In this document: piece by piece, positions 1 to 8,127 of the stretch | Layout: each line of letters starts with the position of its first letter | Position numbering within the stretch: the first letter of the stretch is position 1 | Origin: CAZMSQ01 sp964569025 | Lineage (GTDB): Bacteria > Bacteroidota > Bacteroidia > Chitinophagales > Saprospiraceae | Assembly (NCBI GenBank): GCA_964569025.1 | Contig: CAZMSQ010000059.1 | Coordinates: 1-9,994, forward strand | Length of the DNA stretch: 9,994 bases | Direction of reading: 5' to 3' | The notes under the pieces: model-generated | Databases searched by the model: none | What the model saw: only the letters and a program-made list of their open reading frames with translations | Told to the model about the DNA's origin: nothing | Made by a program: the position numbers and the translations under genes

Positions 1-6
1 CCATGA

Positions 7-81
7 TATCAGCGCTCGGATGCTACGAAGATACCGCTGCTCTGCAGCTTACTATGTTATCAGCCCCCGAATGCTAAGAAG
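7..81. repeat. Imperfect direct repeat, 24-nt copies 51 nt apart
   Basis: Positions 7-30 and 58-81 match at 20 of 24 bases by hand alignment; both begin TATCAGC and end with GAAG after a shared ATGCTA-type core. The 51-nt offset suggests the right-hand end of a longer tandem array that continues to the left of the window. No gene is visible in this stretch. Its role is unknown; it directly adjoins the heptamer array that follows. Confidence 0.5.
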
Positions 82-83
82 GT

Positions 84-167
84 TTCCCTCTTACCTCCAA
101 CTTTCCACTTTCCACTTCCCTCTTACCTCCAACTTTCCTCTTTTCACTTTCCACTTTCCACTTTCAT
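84..167. repeat. Heptamer tandem-repeat array (CTTTCCA units)
   Basis: The stretch reads as 7-nt units of the type CTTTCCA: one unit at 90-96, four at 101-128 and five at 133-167, with the blocks separated by the tetramer CCAA at 97-100 and 129-132. An exact 23-nt copy is found at 84-106 and 116-138, so there is also a 32-nt higher-order period. The array crosses the stop codon of the sensor kinase gene (144-146), so the last residues of that protein are encoded by repeat DNA. Non-coding heptamer arrays of this kind act as intergenic filler in some bacterial genomes; no function can be read from the sequence. Confidence 0.8.
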
Positions 168-3122
168 CCGAATCTCCACCCTCGTCCCTTTCCCCGCTTC
201 CGACCGGATATCCAGGGCGCATGGGCGGCGGATGGCATTCAGCAGCCTGATGCGCTCGTGGGCAAGGGACATGCTGTGAGACTTTAAGTGAGCGCCCGAA
301 GGGAGGTCAAAGCCCTGACCGTTGTCGTGAATGGTGACCAGGATGTCCTGCTTATCCCGGCTGATGCAGACGCTAATGGTCGGGCGGGAAGTTTTAGTCT
401 GACGGAAGGCGTGCTTATAGGCGTTTTCTACGAATGGCTCAATGAGAAGCTGAGGCACCTCTGTTGTATCAGGATCAATGCTTTGGTCAATGGATATGTC
501 TAGGGTGATGGCTCCTGAACCGTGTTGGGCATCAAACAAAGAAGCAATGTCGCGGATGAGTTGAATTTCCTGGGAAAGGGTGATGAATTTCAAAGGGGCC
601 TTTGTGCCGCGATCTTCGTAGATCAGTGTTTGGAAGGTCCGTGAAAGGCTGATTAACAGGGCATTCGACTCTTCCTTAGACTTGTACAGAATGGCGTACT
701 GAAGAGAAGTGAGGGCATTCAAAAGAAAATGAGGGTTGAAGAATGTCTGAATCGTGCGCAGCTTGTTGACGGCCAGATCGTAGTTGAAACGGGCCTCCCG
801 GCGCTTCTGCCAAATCCTCAAATAGAAAAAGAAAAGGAGGAGAATGACAATGGTGCCAAGCAAGGTCTGACGAACGATTTTGCGTTGCCAGAATGGTTGG
901 TAGGCCAAGACGCGGATGGTACCGCTGACAACCTGGTCGTTGTCTGAGGTGGCTTCAAAAGTGAGGGTATTGTTGCCATGCGAAAGGTTGTCGATAAACA
1001 ACGCTCCATTGGTGGTCCATGCAGAAGGGGTGTGCTTGTTTTTGACAAAGCGATAGGACCATGTCTTTCCGAACTCCTTTCGAATCAAGGGCATAAAGGA
1101 TGCACTGTTGCCCTCCAGCCGGACCACCTCTTCTCCCGAGTAAAATATCTCCTGGTCATTCGTTGAGACCAAAATGTAGGGAATCCCCCTGGTAGTGGGA
1201 AGGGATGGCTCAAAGGTACGGATGAAATCCAGGTCAAGTACCTGTATGCCTTGACTATGGGGGATGAATACCCACCGATCCTCATCAATGTAAATCCCGT
1301 TTTCTGAAGGCTCATGTGCCTCAACCCCGCTGTTTTGATCAAGCCGGTATACCAGCTCCCAGAGCTCCCGACTGATGTCAATGACCGAAATTTCATCTGA
1401 AGCCACCGCGATCAGCAGACTGTCTGACGACAGGGCCAGCTGATTGATCCGGGTATCCAGAATGTCCGGCAGCACTTGGCTGAATGTCCCCTCCTCAGGC
1501 TGATATTGCAGCAACCCGCAGCTGGAGCCTACCACGAACGACTCTCCCAATGGCAGGAGCGTAATGCTGCTTTTGCAAGGCAGGCCTTCGCGGATGCGCC
1601 ATACCTGTTCCACAGCGGAGTCGCGAAGACTGTATCGCAAAAGCCCGTTTTGACCAGCAGCCCACAGCGCATCGCCTTGCACCATCAGATCGTGAACCGG
1701 AAAAATGGAACGGATGGCTTGTTCGGTCTCAGGAAGTCTTGTCAGAACATTTCTGTCCGGATCCCACGAATACAAGGCATCGCCGCCAGCATAAAATAAA
1801 TCTCGCTCTGCGTCCCATGCAAAACTCTCAACAGCATTTCGCAATACTACATGGCTGGCGATTCCGGTGCTATCTACAACCAAAAAGCCCCGAAAACTGC
1901 CAATCAGCACGCTCTTCCCGTTTGTCTCATAATTGGAGTGGATCTTCGGGATGTTATTCAGCTGATTGATGACGACAGTCGGAATGTCAGAGCGCTTTCT
2001 CCCCTCACCTCTTCTGGTAACCTCGAAAATCCCATTCTGATAGCAGGACACGCAAAGGTGGTCTCCCACCGGAAACACAGACCAAGCATAAGCACATCGG
2101 TCCATGTTTAAAGACGACAAACCGTTGCGGAAATACACATATATGCCTTCATCAGAACTCAAAATCGACCGGTCCGCGAGATTGATCAAATCAAAGGTGG
2201 CCTGTGACGCATTGTGCAGGGGAGGGATGTAGGAGTCTTCAGACTGGATCAGGATCCCCGGCTCGCCTGGAGTAAATGGCAGCTGCCGCAGCAAAGGGGG
2301 TGATGCGGGGTCAATAGCCATGACAGCACCGGTTTCTGGATGCCTCCTCGCGACAAGACGCAGGGAGTCTTCAGTGGTCACAAATACAGCCACAATCTCG
2401 CGGTTCCCATCGAGTAAGTTCAGGTATTCTCCTTTTTTCCATCCGACTTTCCCTGTTTCTTCAGATTGAAACAGGTGGGGGCCATTTCCCGAGTAAGTAT
2501 ATTCGAAATCCTGAAGATCCCAGATTTTTTCCTGATCAGGATAAAGGTAGGTGATGGAGAATGCAGAATCTATGATTGCTCCCGTCTGATGAAGAGAAAT
2601 GGGTATGGTGCTTCGGCCCTGTTCAGGAAAAAGAGTACCATCGCTGGGTTGCGTTTCTCCTGAAAGTGGGGTGTGAGATATTTTAATGTACCCTTTTGGT
2701 CCATACATGAATACAGGTAATCCCTCCGGACTGAATTCAATGGATTCTACAATACCGATTTGCCAAGCGGAACTAAAGCGATACCCAATAAGCTCCTCTC
2801 CGGTACACACAAAAAGCCGTTCCTCAGACAGTGCCCAGATATCCGAACCGTTGATACCCGCCCAGTAAATATTTTCCTGATTGAGCTCCGGGCAATTTTG
2901 TATGTGCCTGACTTCCTGTCCGTCATAAAGCCCGATGCCTCCCATCGTGGCAATCCACACAAAACCGTATTCATCAGCTTCTAACATCCGCGCCTGTTGG
3001 TGTGGCATTCCGTCAGGCGTCATAAACCGTTTCAGGGGCGGTTGTTGCCCTTTGGTGGTAAGTGCCCCTATGAGAATCATAAATGTCAGGCAGGTGCAGC
3101 GATATATAAGCATTCTCCTCAC
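144..3122 (-). CDS. Beta-propeller sensor histidine kinase, LytS/YehU type
   Basis: A 992-residue one-pass membrane sensor kinase. Residues 1-26 form a signal peptide. Residues 30 to about 650 form a propeller-like sensor with two-component-propeller style repeats, the clearest at 47-68 (GFVWIATMGGIGLYDG). A Y_Y_Y-like beta domain lies at about 655-745 and a membrane helix at 752-771. The cytoplasmic part is a His_kinase-type module: phospho-acceptor His798 in NPHFLLNAL, N box ENAYKH at 899-904, and G1 box DNGQG at 933-937. The G2 region (SMSLAHERIRLLN, 950-962) lacks the usual glycines. Such kinases normally pass phosphate to a LytTR-family response regulator, but none is present here. The GTG at 3122 overlaps the upstream stop as GTGA; an ATG at 3113 is the alternative, but AGGAG lies only 1 nt before it. 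It is the last gene of a four-gene unit. The C-terminal KVESGK is encoded by the CTTTCCA repeat array, so the original end may have been replaced. The signal it senses is unknown. Confidence 0.9.
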   Translation of the reverse strand: MRRMLIYRCTCLTFMILIGALTTKGQQPPLKRFMTPDGMPHQQARMLEADEYGFVWIATMGGIGLYDGQEVRHIQNCPELNQENIYWAGINGSDIWALSEERLFVCTGEELIGYRFSSAWQIGIVESIEFSPEGLPVFMYGPKGYIKISHTPLSGETQPSDGTLFPEQGRSTIPISLHQTGAIIDSAFSITYLYPDQEKIWDLQDFEYTYSGNGPHLFQSEETGKVGWKKGEYLNLLDGNREIVAVFVTTEDSLRLVARRHPETGAVMAIDPASPPLLRQLPFTPGEPGILIQSEDSYIPPLHNASQATFDLINLADRSILSSDEGIYVYFRNGLSSLNMDRCAYAWSVFPVGDHLCVSCYQNGIFEVTRRGEGRKRSDIPTVVINQLNNIPKIHSNYETNGKSVLIGSFRGFLVVDSTGIASHVVLRNAVESFAWDAERDLFYAGGDALYSWDPDRNVLTRLPETEQAIRSIFPVHDLMVQGDALWAAGQNGLLRYSLRDSAVEQVWRIREGLPCKSSITLLPLGESFVVGSSCGLLQYQPEEGTFSQVLPDILDTRINQLALSSDSLLIAVASDEISVIDISRELWELVYRLDQNSGVEAHEPSENGIYIDEDRWVFIPHSQGIQVLDLDFIRTFEPSLPTTRGIPYILVSTNDQEIFYSGEEVVRLEGNSASFMPLIRKEFGKTWSYRFVKNKHTPSAWTTNGALFIDNLSHGNNTLTFEATSDNDQVVSGTIRVLAYQPFWQRKIVRQTLLGTIVILLLFFFYLRIWQKRREARFNYDLAVNKLRTIQTFFNPHFLLNALTSLQYAILYKSKEESNALLISLSRTFQTLIYEDRGTKAPLKFITLSQEIQLIRDIASLFDAQHGSGAITLDISIDQSIDPDTTEVPQLLIEPFVENAYKHAFRQTKTSRPTISVCISRDKQDILVTIHDNGQGFDLPSGAHLKSHSMSLAHERIRLLNAIRRPCALDIRSEAGKGTRVEIRMKVESGK

Positions 3123-5464
3123 TTAATTCTCTTTTCTCCCACCGCATTCACAAACAATATGTTGCCAAGCTCATCATAGCCGGTAAAGACCTCCGGACCT
3201 TTTTGCCGAACGGCCTCAAAAACAAACCCCAACATCACGAGGCCAGCATCTCTCGAATTCTCCTGAATAATGGCCCGCTTTGGCTGATCAGGCTCTTGCG
3301 TGATAAACATGATGTTGTGCTCGGAAATCGGAAGCTGCCCGGTTTGAATCAGGGTATGAAGCCCTTCCCGCTCCTGATCCACCATGTCTTTTGGATACAG
3401 TGCAAAAATCTTGATCTCCGCCCCTTCCCACTCATGATGCCCCGCAATGATATAGGCCAAAAGAATCATCAGATTGGCGTTGGATTTATCAGTGGAGGTC
3501 AGCCAGACGTGCAACTCCTTTTTCATGCCGAATCCACGTTCTGAACTCGCCAGCAAAAGGGTGTCAAAACGCACTGAATTGATGAGCTTGAAGTTGTCGA
3601 TCAGATGGGAGAGCTCTTCCGGCCTCATCTTTGAAAACTCGAAGATAATCAGGTTATTTTCAGTGCCAGCAATGCCCGGAAGCTGAATAACCTGGGCAAT
3701 GGAAGAGGTGTACGACGGACTGACCATGGTATCGATGTAGACTTGCGAATCGCTCTGCTCCGCTAATGCGATGAGTCGGTCCTTGCACAAGCCTGCCTGC
3801 TCAGCGGTTTTTCTGGACAGATACCCGTTGATTAGGTGAATATAGGTGCCAAAGCCATAGCGCTGGGAGATCCAACGCAGCAGATCAAAGCCGCCGAGGC
3901 GCTCAAAAGAGTGCTCTGAAAGACAGATGGCAGAAGGGCGCCAACTATCAGAGTTTTCTTTGTCAGCTTTCTGCAGAAAAACTTGCATCTGCCGGCTCAG
4001 CTGAAAAGTGACGCCCTGAAAAATCACGGCCAGCGATTTTTTATCGGGATTCACACGGCTGAGGACCTGGTAAAGAATAATCATCAGCACCACAGCGAGC
4101 AAGGCAATGCCAGCATCCATAAAAAACATCAGCCCGAAGCAGGCCACGGCCCCAAACAGAGAAATCCACCACCGGGACCGAAACCGCGGACGGTATGCTG
4201 GGTCGGCAGCAAAGTGCTGAAGGAAAGAGATCAGACAGAGGGACCCATAGGTAACCATGAAAAACATGGATATGACGGCTGCCACCGTATCAATGGCGCC
4301 GAGCATGATGAAACCAAGGCCCAATAATACTGTCAAGACAGATGCATTAAACGGCTCATCGCCATCGCCCTTGCCGTCTTGTAGCCATTGGTTCAGCCCC
4401 CTGCCCGGAAAAATCCCGTCTTTCGCAATGGCTTGCAGCGTTCGCGGTGCCACCATAATAGACCCTAAGGCTGAAGAAAGCGTAGCTGCGGCCAGGCCGA
4501 TGGGAATAAGCAGCCACCCCTGCCAGGCGATATCTGACATGACCAGCCGGCTGGTGTCAGCCAACATCTCTGGGGGCGCCGACCAGGCGAGTTTGATGGT
4601 AATAAACAAATAGATGACCATGCCGATGACTGTGGCGGCAAGGGTGCCCAGAGGGATTGATCGACCGGGATCGCGAAGGTCACCGGAGAGGCCTACTCCG
4701 GCAGTCATGCCGGTAAATGCAGGAAAAATGATGGCAAATACGGTGAAAAAACCGATGTCCGGAAGGATCGGAGCCTTGGTATCGGGGCTTCCTTGTTCTG
4801 CAACAGGCACATTGGGGCTTGCATTGAGGGGAAAGTCGGCAGTGTCTGCCTTAATAGTCTCTTCAGAGGACTGGATCAGTTGCATAAGTCCGGTGGGGTC
4901 ATCGGGAGTGTAACCGGTCTGCCCGGCAAAAAAAGCCAGCAGGGAAATGCCAAGCGTGGCCACCACGAGATAAAGCATTTTGACACCTAAATCGGCCCCC
5001 CGTGTCAGCATGATGCCAGTCAGAACAATGAGGGCAGGCACACCCACAGTCTGGGGCTGCTCCAAGAGCCATGTCAGCCAACCAGGCAGTGTGAATTCCC
5101 GGGCTATCCAAGAGAAAAGAGGGACAAAGGCTTCCGAAAAGGCCATGATGTAAAAGGCCACGCTAATGGCTTGCGACAGATACAGCGCGATGCCAATCGT
5201 GGACCCGATGACCAGTCCGAATGACCGGGAAATGATGAAATATTCTCCACCCCCCTCAACCCTCTGGTTGGTCGCTATTTCTGCAATGGCCATAGCAGTC
5301 GGGATGGTCACCGCATGCCCAATTAGGATGATGGCAAAGGTGCCGAGAATGCCCAGTGTACCCACCGCGAATCCAAATCGCAGGAACATAATGGCTCCCA
5401 GAATGGTGCTGATGGCGGTAAAAAAGACCGGAGCTGTGCCGAATTTGCGAATCACAGAACTCAT
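3119..5464 (-). CDS. Cation-chloride-cotransporter-like APC permease (SLC12-like)
   Basis: A 781-residue inner-membrane transporter of the APC superfamily, most like the Na-K-Cl/K-Cl cotransporter branch. The N-terminus (residues 7-40, including LGAIMFLRFGFAVGTLGI) corresponds to the first helix of that family. GGGEYFIISRSFG at 71-83 matches the conserved second-loop motif, and FFTVFAIIFPAFTGMTAG with SGDLRDPGRSIPLGTL (239-275) matches the helix-6 region, which is nearly diagnostic. About twelve membrane segments end near residue 468. A soluble domain of about 310 residues follows, with WRPSAICLS at 508-516, corresponding to the regulatory C-terminal domain of the family. Length and domain order are therefore complete. 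Ion or substrate specificity cannot be assigned; amino-acid transport remains possible. The start is an ATG 3 nt after the ABC ATPase stop with no clear Shine-Dalgarno sequence, which suggests translational coupling. The stop overlaps the kinase start. Confidence 0.88.
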   Translation of the reverse strand: MSSVIRKFGTAPVFFTAISTILGAIMFLRFGFAVGTLGILGTFAIILIGHAVTIPTAMAIAEIATNQRVEGGGEYFIISRSFGLVIGSTIGIALYLSQAISVAFYIMAFSEAFVPLFSWIAREFTLPGWLTWLLEQPQTVGVPALIVLTGIMLTRGADLGVKMLYLVVATLGISLLAFFAGQTGYTPDDPTGLMQLIQSSEETIKADTADFPLNASPNVPVAEQGSPDTKAPILPDIGFFTVFAIIFPAFTGMTAGVGLSGDLRDPGRSIPLGTLAATVIGMVIYLFITIKLAWSAPPEMLADTSRLVMSDIAWQGWLLIPIGLAAATLSSALGSIMVAPRTLQAIAKDGIFPGRGLNQWLQDGKGDGDEPFNASVLTVLLGLGFIMLGAIDTVAAVISMFFMVTYGSLCLISFLQHFAADPAYRPRFRSRWWISLFGAVACFGLMFFMDAGIALLAVVLMIILYQVLSRVNPDKKSLAVIFQGVTFQLSRQMQVFLQKADKENSDSWRPSAICLSEHSFERLGGFDLLRWISQRYGFGTYIHLINGYLSRKTAEQAGLCKDRLIALAEQSDSQVYIDTMVSPSYTSSIAQVIQLPGIAGTENNLIIFEFSKMRPEELSHLIDNFKLINSVRFDTLLLASSERGFGMKKELHVWLTSTDKSNANLMILLAYIIAGHHEWEGAEIKIFALYPKDMVDQEREGLHTLIQTGQLPISEHNIMFITQEPDQPKRAIIQENSRDAGLVMLGFVFEAVRQKGPEVFTGYDELGNILFVNAVGEKRIK

Positions 5465-5467
5465 GGC

Positions 5468-6100
5468 TTAGAGGGTGAGATGGTGATTGAATGAGAATCC
5501 GTAGTCCGGCCCAAGGCTAACCAGCACGTATCCGGCCCCCTGGTCCTCGCAGGCCTCCCTGATCAGATCTTTGGCCAGCCCGATATTGTCAGCATCGAGG
5601 TGACTGAAGGGCTCATCGAGCAACAGCATCTCAAATGGCTGGCAGAGGGCGCGGATGATTGCCACGCGCTGGCGTTGGCCGTAGGATAGGGTAGAGGCCG
5701 CCTGATCCAGAACCCCGGCAATGCCCAGCTGTGTGGCCATTTCCACGGCTCGGCTGGCATCGATTCGGGGCGCCAGTTGCCGCTTGATTTCGATATTCTG
5801 CCGAGCCGTCAGGTGGCCGAACAGCCGCAGGTCCTGATACACCACCGCCAGCCGGTGGCTGCGAATGTCCGCCCACTGGTCAGGATCCATGCTGAGCGCC
5901 GGTCTGCCGTCAAACTCCAGAACGCCGTCATAGTCGGTCCGCAGGCCATACATAATGTGGAGGAGAGTGGATTTCCCCTTGCCGGAGGGTGCGGTGACAA
6001 GGTAACCCGCGCCGGATTCAATTGTGGTCTGCCGACCCCATACGGCAGATGGGACGTCAGGCAGAGGGTGAGGGCGGATATGGTCAAGCGTGATGGTCAT
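5468..6100 (-). CDS. Small ABC transporter ATP-binding protein, atypical motifs
   Basis: A stand-alone ABC ATPase with no membrane segment. Residue numbers here count from the possible GTG start at 6118 (216 residues). The chosen ATG at 6100 gives 210 residues beginning MTITLDHI, the usual first beta strand of these proteins; the GTG would overlap the preceding stop as GTGA. Walker A is APSGKGKST at 43-51, with Ala in place of the first glycine. The Q-loop is VYQDLRLF (Q95), the signature is LSYGQRQR at 144-151, and Walker B plus D-loop is MLLLDEPFSHLD at 164-175. The position of the switch histidine reads VLVSLGPD, so that histidine is missing. The overall shape resembles the LolD/FtsE class of short ATPases that pair with a separate permease, but neither neighbour is an ABC permease. 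It could serve a permease encoded elsewhere, or be a slow or non-exporting ATPase. The fold assignment is secure; the role is not. Confidence 0.88.
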   Translation of the reverse strand: MTITLDHIRPHPLPDVPSAVWGRQTTIESGAGYLVTAPSGKGKSTLLHIMYGLRTDYDGVLEFDGRPALSMDPDQWADIRSHRLAVVYQDLRLFGHLTARQNIEIKRQLAPRIDASRAVEMATQLGIAGVLDQAASTLSYGQRQRVAIIRALCQPFEMLLLDEPFSHLDADNIGLAKDLIREACEDQGAGYVLVSLGPDYGFSFNHHLTL

Positions 6101-6114
6101 GGGTGAATGTATAC

Positions 6115-8079
6115 TCACACATCAATGGATTTTGAGAAGTTGATGAAGAATGTCAGGGACTCCGGATTGCGCATGGCATCAGGATTGGCGGCATTGCCGG
6201 GGGGCATGCCGAGGAGGATTTTCTTGACTGGCGCCTCCAGCTTTTTGCCGCTGATGGTAAAGGGGATGTCAGGGACCTCAATGATGTCGTCCGGCACATG
6301 GCGAGGGCTGCATTCGGAGCGCAGCTGCGCCTTGATGCGTGAGGCCAGCGTATCAGTCAGTGACTCCCCTGCGGACATTTGCACAAACAGAGGCATGTAA
6401 TGGCGCCCACCACTCAGCTCGAGGTTGACAATGAGGCTCTCCCGAACCTCAGGAATCTTGTTCAGGGTCCGGTAAATCTCTGCAGTTCCGATTCGCACTC
6501 CCTGCCTGTTGAGGGTGGCATCGGAGCGGCCATAAATAACAAGAGAATGGTGGGGCGTTATGCGGATCCAGTCTCCATGGCGCCACACACCGGGATACAT
6601 CTGGAAGTAAGATGTGCGGTATCGCTCATTCTCAGGATCGTTCCAGAAAAACACCGGCATAGAGGGCATTGGTCGGGTGATGACCATTTCCCCCAACTCA
6701 TCAACCACCGGATGCCCTTGTTCGTCCCACGCCTCCAGCGCACACCCAAGGGCACGGCACTGAATTTCCCCCTCGTACACAGGTTCAACTGGGCATCCGC
6801 CGACAAAGGCCGTACACACATCCGTACCTCCACTCATGGAGCACAGCCACAGGTCCTTTTTGACCGCTTGGTACACCCACTCGAATGCCTCAGGAGGCAG
6901 GGGCGAGCCAGTGGAGCCAATTGAGCGCAGGGGTCCCAGATCATAGGCGGTACCGGGCTTCAGCCCATTCTTCATACAGGCCACTAAAAACGGCGCGCTG
7001 GTGCCAAAGTGATTGATGCGTCCTTCCTCTGCCATTCTCCATAACACATTCAGATCCGGAAAGCCGGGGCTGCCCTCGTACAGCACAATGGTGGCGCCCA
7101 TAAGCAGGGAGGCCTGCACGAAGTTCCACATCATCCATCCGGTGGTCGAAAACCAGAAAAAGCGCTCTCCGGGGTGCACATCATTGTGAAACGCCAAATA
7201 CTTCAAATGTTCGAGCAGCACGCCCCCATGGCTGTGGGTGATGGCTTTCGGAGCGCCCGTTGTTCCTGAGGAATAGAGAATCCAGATGGGGTGGGAGAAT
7301 GGCAGGGCTTCAAAAGTCAGCGATGCGCCGAGCTGCTGCTGGGTTTCATCCCAGAGGCAGCCCCCGGGCAGTGCAGCGGGGGATGCTTCGGCATCGAGCC
7401 ACGGAATCAGTACCACCTTCTCCAGGGAAAGCAGCTCGCTGCAGATTTCCGTGACGGCCTCCATTTTACTGTATGCTTTGCCCCCGTAGCGGTACCCGTC
7501 TGTTGCGATCAGGACCTTCGGCTCGATTTGCTGAAAGCGGTCTACCACACTCCCCGCCCCAAAATCAGGCGAGCAGCTCGACCAGATGGCCCCAATTGAG
7601 CAGGCGGCGAGAAAGGCGATGGTGGCCTCCGGAACATTCGGCAGCACCCCGGCGATGCGGTCGCCCGGCTTCACGCCGGCCTCCCTGAGCCACGCCGCCA
7701 GGCTGGCTACCCGCCCGTGCAGCTCCTGCCAGCTCATTTCCCGCAGGGGCTCCCCTTCCGATTGGTACAGAATAGCCGGATGGCTGTCAGTCAGCTGCCG
7801 GAAGATGTGCTCGGTATAGTTGAGGGTGCTCCCTTCAAACCACTGGGCGCCAGGCATGTGGTGGGAGGAAAGGACAGCAGTATAGGGTGTGTGAGAGATG
7901 ATGTCGAAGTATTCCCAGAGGCTTTCCCAAAAATCTTCAGTGTGGGTCACGGACCATTGACGCAGGTTTTCATAGTCCGGAAAGTTGAGGGCTTTATGGG
8001 TATTCAGCCATTCGCGGTAGTGAGTCAGGTGCGTCTGGCGTTGAAAACTGGGAGAGGGCGTCCAAAGCGGCTGATTCAT
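6115..8079 (-). CDS. aacS: Acetoacetyl-CoA synthetase (acetoacetate--CoA ligase)
   Basis: A 654-residue cytosolic enzyme of the ANL (acyl-CoA synthetase) family, expected to convert acetoacetate, ATP and CoA to acetoacetyl-CoA (EC 6.2.1.16). Family motifs are present in order: adenylate-binding ILYSSGTTGAPKAITHS at 267-283, GSTGSPL at 388-394, SGGTD at 416-420, HGDW at 501-504, the hinge GRSDATLNRQGVRIG at 517-531, and the C-terminal SGKKLEAPVKK at 610-620 with the catalytic lysine. The N-terminal YREWLN, FWESLWEYF and PGAQWFEGSTLNYTEHI segments are typical of the acetoacetyl-CoA branch rather than acetyl-CoA synthetase, and the length is normal for it. The ATG at 8079 follows an AAGAAAG tract about 7 nt upstream. 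This is the first gene of the minus-strand unit and is divergent from the nuclease-like gene. It would feed acetoacetate or ketone-body carbon into central metabolism or storage polymers. No degradation is seen. Confidence 0.94.
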   Translation of the reverse strand: MNQPLWTPSPSFQRQTHLTHYREWLNTHKALNFPDYENLRQWSVTHTEDFWESLWEYFDIISHTPYTAVLSSHHMPGAQWFEGSTLNYTEHIFRQLTDSHPAILYQSEGEPLREMSWQELHGRVASLAAWLREAGVKPGDRIAGVLPNVPEATIAFLAACSIGAIWSSCSPDFGAGSVVDRFQQIEPKVLIATDGYRYGGKAYSKMEAVTEICSELLSLEKVVLIPWLDAEASPAALPGGCLWDETQQQLGASLTFEALPFSHPIWILYSSGTTGAPKAITHSHGGVLLEHLKYLAFHNDVHPGERFFWFSTTGWMMWNFVQASLLMGATIVLYEGSPGFPDLNVLWRMAEEGRINHFGTSAPFLVACMKNGLKPGTAYDLGPLRSIGSTGSPLPPEAFEWVYQAVKKDLWLCSMSGGTDVCTAFVGGCPVEPVYEGEIQCRALGCALEAWDEQGHPVVDELGEMVITRPMPSMPVFFWNDPENERYRTSYFQMYPGVWRHGDWIRITPHHSLVIYGRSDATLNRQGVRIGTAEIYRTLNKIPEVRESLIVNLELSGGRHYMPLFVQMSAGESLTDTLASRIKAQLRSECSPRHVPDDIIEVPDIPFTISGKKLEAPVKKILLGMPPGNAANPDAMRNPESLTFFINFSKSIDV

Positions 8080-8127
8080 AATGCGACTTTCTTGCTAAGA
8101 ACGCATATTTTTGGCAAAAAGCGGAGT
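8080..8127. promoter_or_regulatory. Divergent intergenic region with a -7-like TATTTTTG box
   Basis: This 48-nt gap must hold the promoter of the leftward operon, unless that lies inside the next gene, and probably that of the rightward gene. On the plus strand TATTTTTG at 8106-8113 fits the Bacteroidota -7 consensus TAnnTTTG exactly. No TTTG lies at the expected distance upstream (a TTG at 8092-8094 is too close), so the assignment is weak. It would give a leader of about 30 nt to the ATG at 8150. No convincing minus-strand promoter was found. Confidence 0.3.

Noticed and set aside
84..167. CRISPR-like direct repeats
   Set aside because: The repeats are contiguous 7-nt units without unique spacers; the 23-nt copies are a by-product of the heptamer pattern.
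20..250. Plus-strand 76-codon frame at the left edge
   Set aside because: It is a translation of the CTTTCCA array and of the antisense of the kinase 3' end.
7717..8127. Upstream extension of the plus-strand frame of the nuclease-like gene
   Set aside because: It lies antisense to the well-supported acetoacetyl-CoA synthetase gene, and its translation resembles nothing; the real protein begins near 8128-8150.
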